From Chromera velia (lineage: Eukaryota; Sar; Chromeraceae): a stretch of DNA of 21,653 nt. Below, one piece after another: positions 20,822 through 21,653 of this stretch (its first letter is position 1; every line of letters starts with the position of its first letter). Below the pieces are notes generated by a model. It had not been told where the DNA came from. It saw nothing but the letters and a program-made list of their open reading frames with translations, and did not search any database. The position numbers were made by a program, and so were the translations under genes. The stretch lies in the NCBI GenBank assembly GCA_018398765.1, contig JAHBMJ010002192.1, positions 1 to 21,653 of the forward strand, in the 5' to 3' direction.

Positions 20822-21035
20822 CTGTCTTTTTCTCTTTTTCTCACTGTCTCCATGATTCTTGATTGCTGTCCAGATCGATCATTTTTCTGATTGTCCATTC
20901 ACTTTCCTTCAATGTCGTCCACAAAGAATTGAAGGCAATCGGGGGGGGAAAGAGGAGGGGAGAAGAAAGGTGGGGGGAGAATGAAGAGAAAAACAGATGA
21001 CATTGAGACCAGGAAAGCAGAGCAGACGTGGACCG

Positions 21036-21038
21036 AGA

Positions 21039-21085
<47 letters not shown>

Positions 21086-21181
21086 CGGGAGAGGAAGAGA
21101 GAGCGAGAGCGAGAGCAGGAGCGGGAGAGGAAGAGGGAGAGAGAGAGAGCGAGAGAGAGAAAGAGAAAGAGAGAAAGAGAA
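21036..21181 (+). repeat. GA-rich microsatellite upstream of the thioredoxin gene
   Basis: GA dinucleotides with interspersed GC and GG run for about 145 bases, starting about 215 bases upstream of the thioredoxin start as read on the minus strand, where it is a CT tract. Such tracts keep all frames open and explain the long Ser/Leu-rich and Arg/Glu-rich frames here. A promoter-proximal role is possible but unsupported. Confidence 0.9.
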
Positions 21182-21349
21182 GGACAAGAAAACAGATACA
21201 CAGCCAGCCTATTTGTTTCGGATCCGCCCTTTTCTTCTGCATGGTTTCACAAACAAAGAGACAGACTGTTTCTTTGTTCCTTTCGTTTTTTCTTTTTTCC
21301 TTTCAGGCAAACAGCAAAACAAGACCGAGAGACAGGCAGGCATCAAGAC

Positions 21350-21435
21350 AGGCACGCAATCAGTCAACCAGAAGGCAGAATGGCATAAATACAGGCACGC
21401 CATTAGTCAACCAGAATGCAGAATGGCATAAAGAA
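21350..21435. repeat. 43-bp tandem duplication near the right end
   Basis: Units 21350-21392 and 21393-21435, each starting AGGCACGC and containing AGTCAACCAGAA and GCAGAATGGCATAAA, differ at only a few bases. A pyrimidine-rich stretch with a good acceptor (TTTCCTTTCAG ending at 21305) precedes them, but no exon could be supported. Confidence 0.8.
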
Positions 21436-21653
21436 ACATCGACAAGAAAGAAAGATTCCCGGGTATGCATGCTGGCAGAGAGCGGCAAAGAGACCGGGGA
21501 ATGAGAAGTATACAGGCGTGCACATTACGACACGGAAGGAGGTCACACGCAAGAAGAATGCAAGCAAGCATGTTTGTTGAGTGCAACTGAAAGATCGGAG
21601 GGCAGGTAGACGGATGAAAAGGAGGCGGCAATAGAGCTGAGCAGATACAGAAG

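Noticed and set aside
20841-21242. Minus-strand frame beginning MQKKRADPKQIGWLCICFLV, like a signal peptide, upstream of the thioredoxin
   Set aside because: The hydrophobic and Ser-rich body comes from the CT microsatellite, the frame ends before the thioredoxin, and no join in phase was found.

Overview
The window looks like nuclear DNA of a unicellular eukaryote. Genes are split by short GT-AG introns and separated by long stretches rich in simple repeats, and base composition alternates between balanced and very AT-rich blocks. An alveolate such as a chromerid alga or a relative of the coccidia is a reasonable guess. It rests on the intron style, the overabundance of the palindrome TGCATGCA (a known ApiAP2 target in Plasmodium) and an axonemal-type PG-rich repeat relic; the species cannot be proved from this sequence.

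Layout. 1-2500: a possible exon end at the left edge, then two copies of a ~0.73 kb terminal-inverted-repeat element in direct orientation. The pair is bracketed by an inverted GC-rich sequence and followed by a GC palindrome, a cluster of TGCATGCA sites and an exact 43-bp tandem duplication. 2622-5894: the best gene, four exons, predicted 796 residues. It joins a thioredoxin fold that lacks the redox cysteines to one RRM and a long disordered tail. 5895-9795: no convincing gene, but a ~740 bp purine tract and smaller microsatellites. 9796-12096: AT-rich degenerate tandem repeats interrupted by a ~1.24 kb element with 47-bp terminal inverted repeats. 12097-12498 (minus): a possible two-exon gene for a small secreted or membrane-anchored protein. 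12985-14760: an AT-rich island holding the decayed remains of a sperm-tail PG-rich (STPG/SHIPPO) repeat protein. 14797-16001: the 3' part of an unidentified, helix-rich gene with three visible exons and a possible alternative terminal exon. 16002-20344: about 4.3 kb with no supported gene. 20345-20821 (minus): a thioredoxin with a WCKPC active site. The right edge has a GA microsatellite and a second 43-bp tandem duplication.

No operon-like logic is expected or seen. The main biological interest is the redox-dead thioredoxin joined to an RNA-binding domain, the TGCATGCA array just upstream of it, and the paired elements whose two halves have diverged at clearly different rates. No rRNA, tRNA, CRISPR array or retroviral remnant was recognised.
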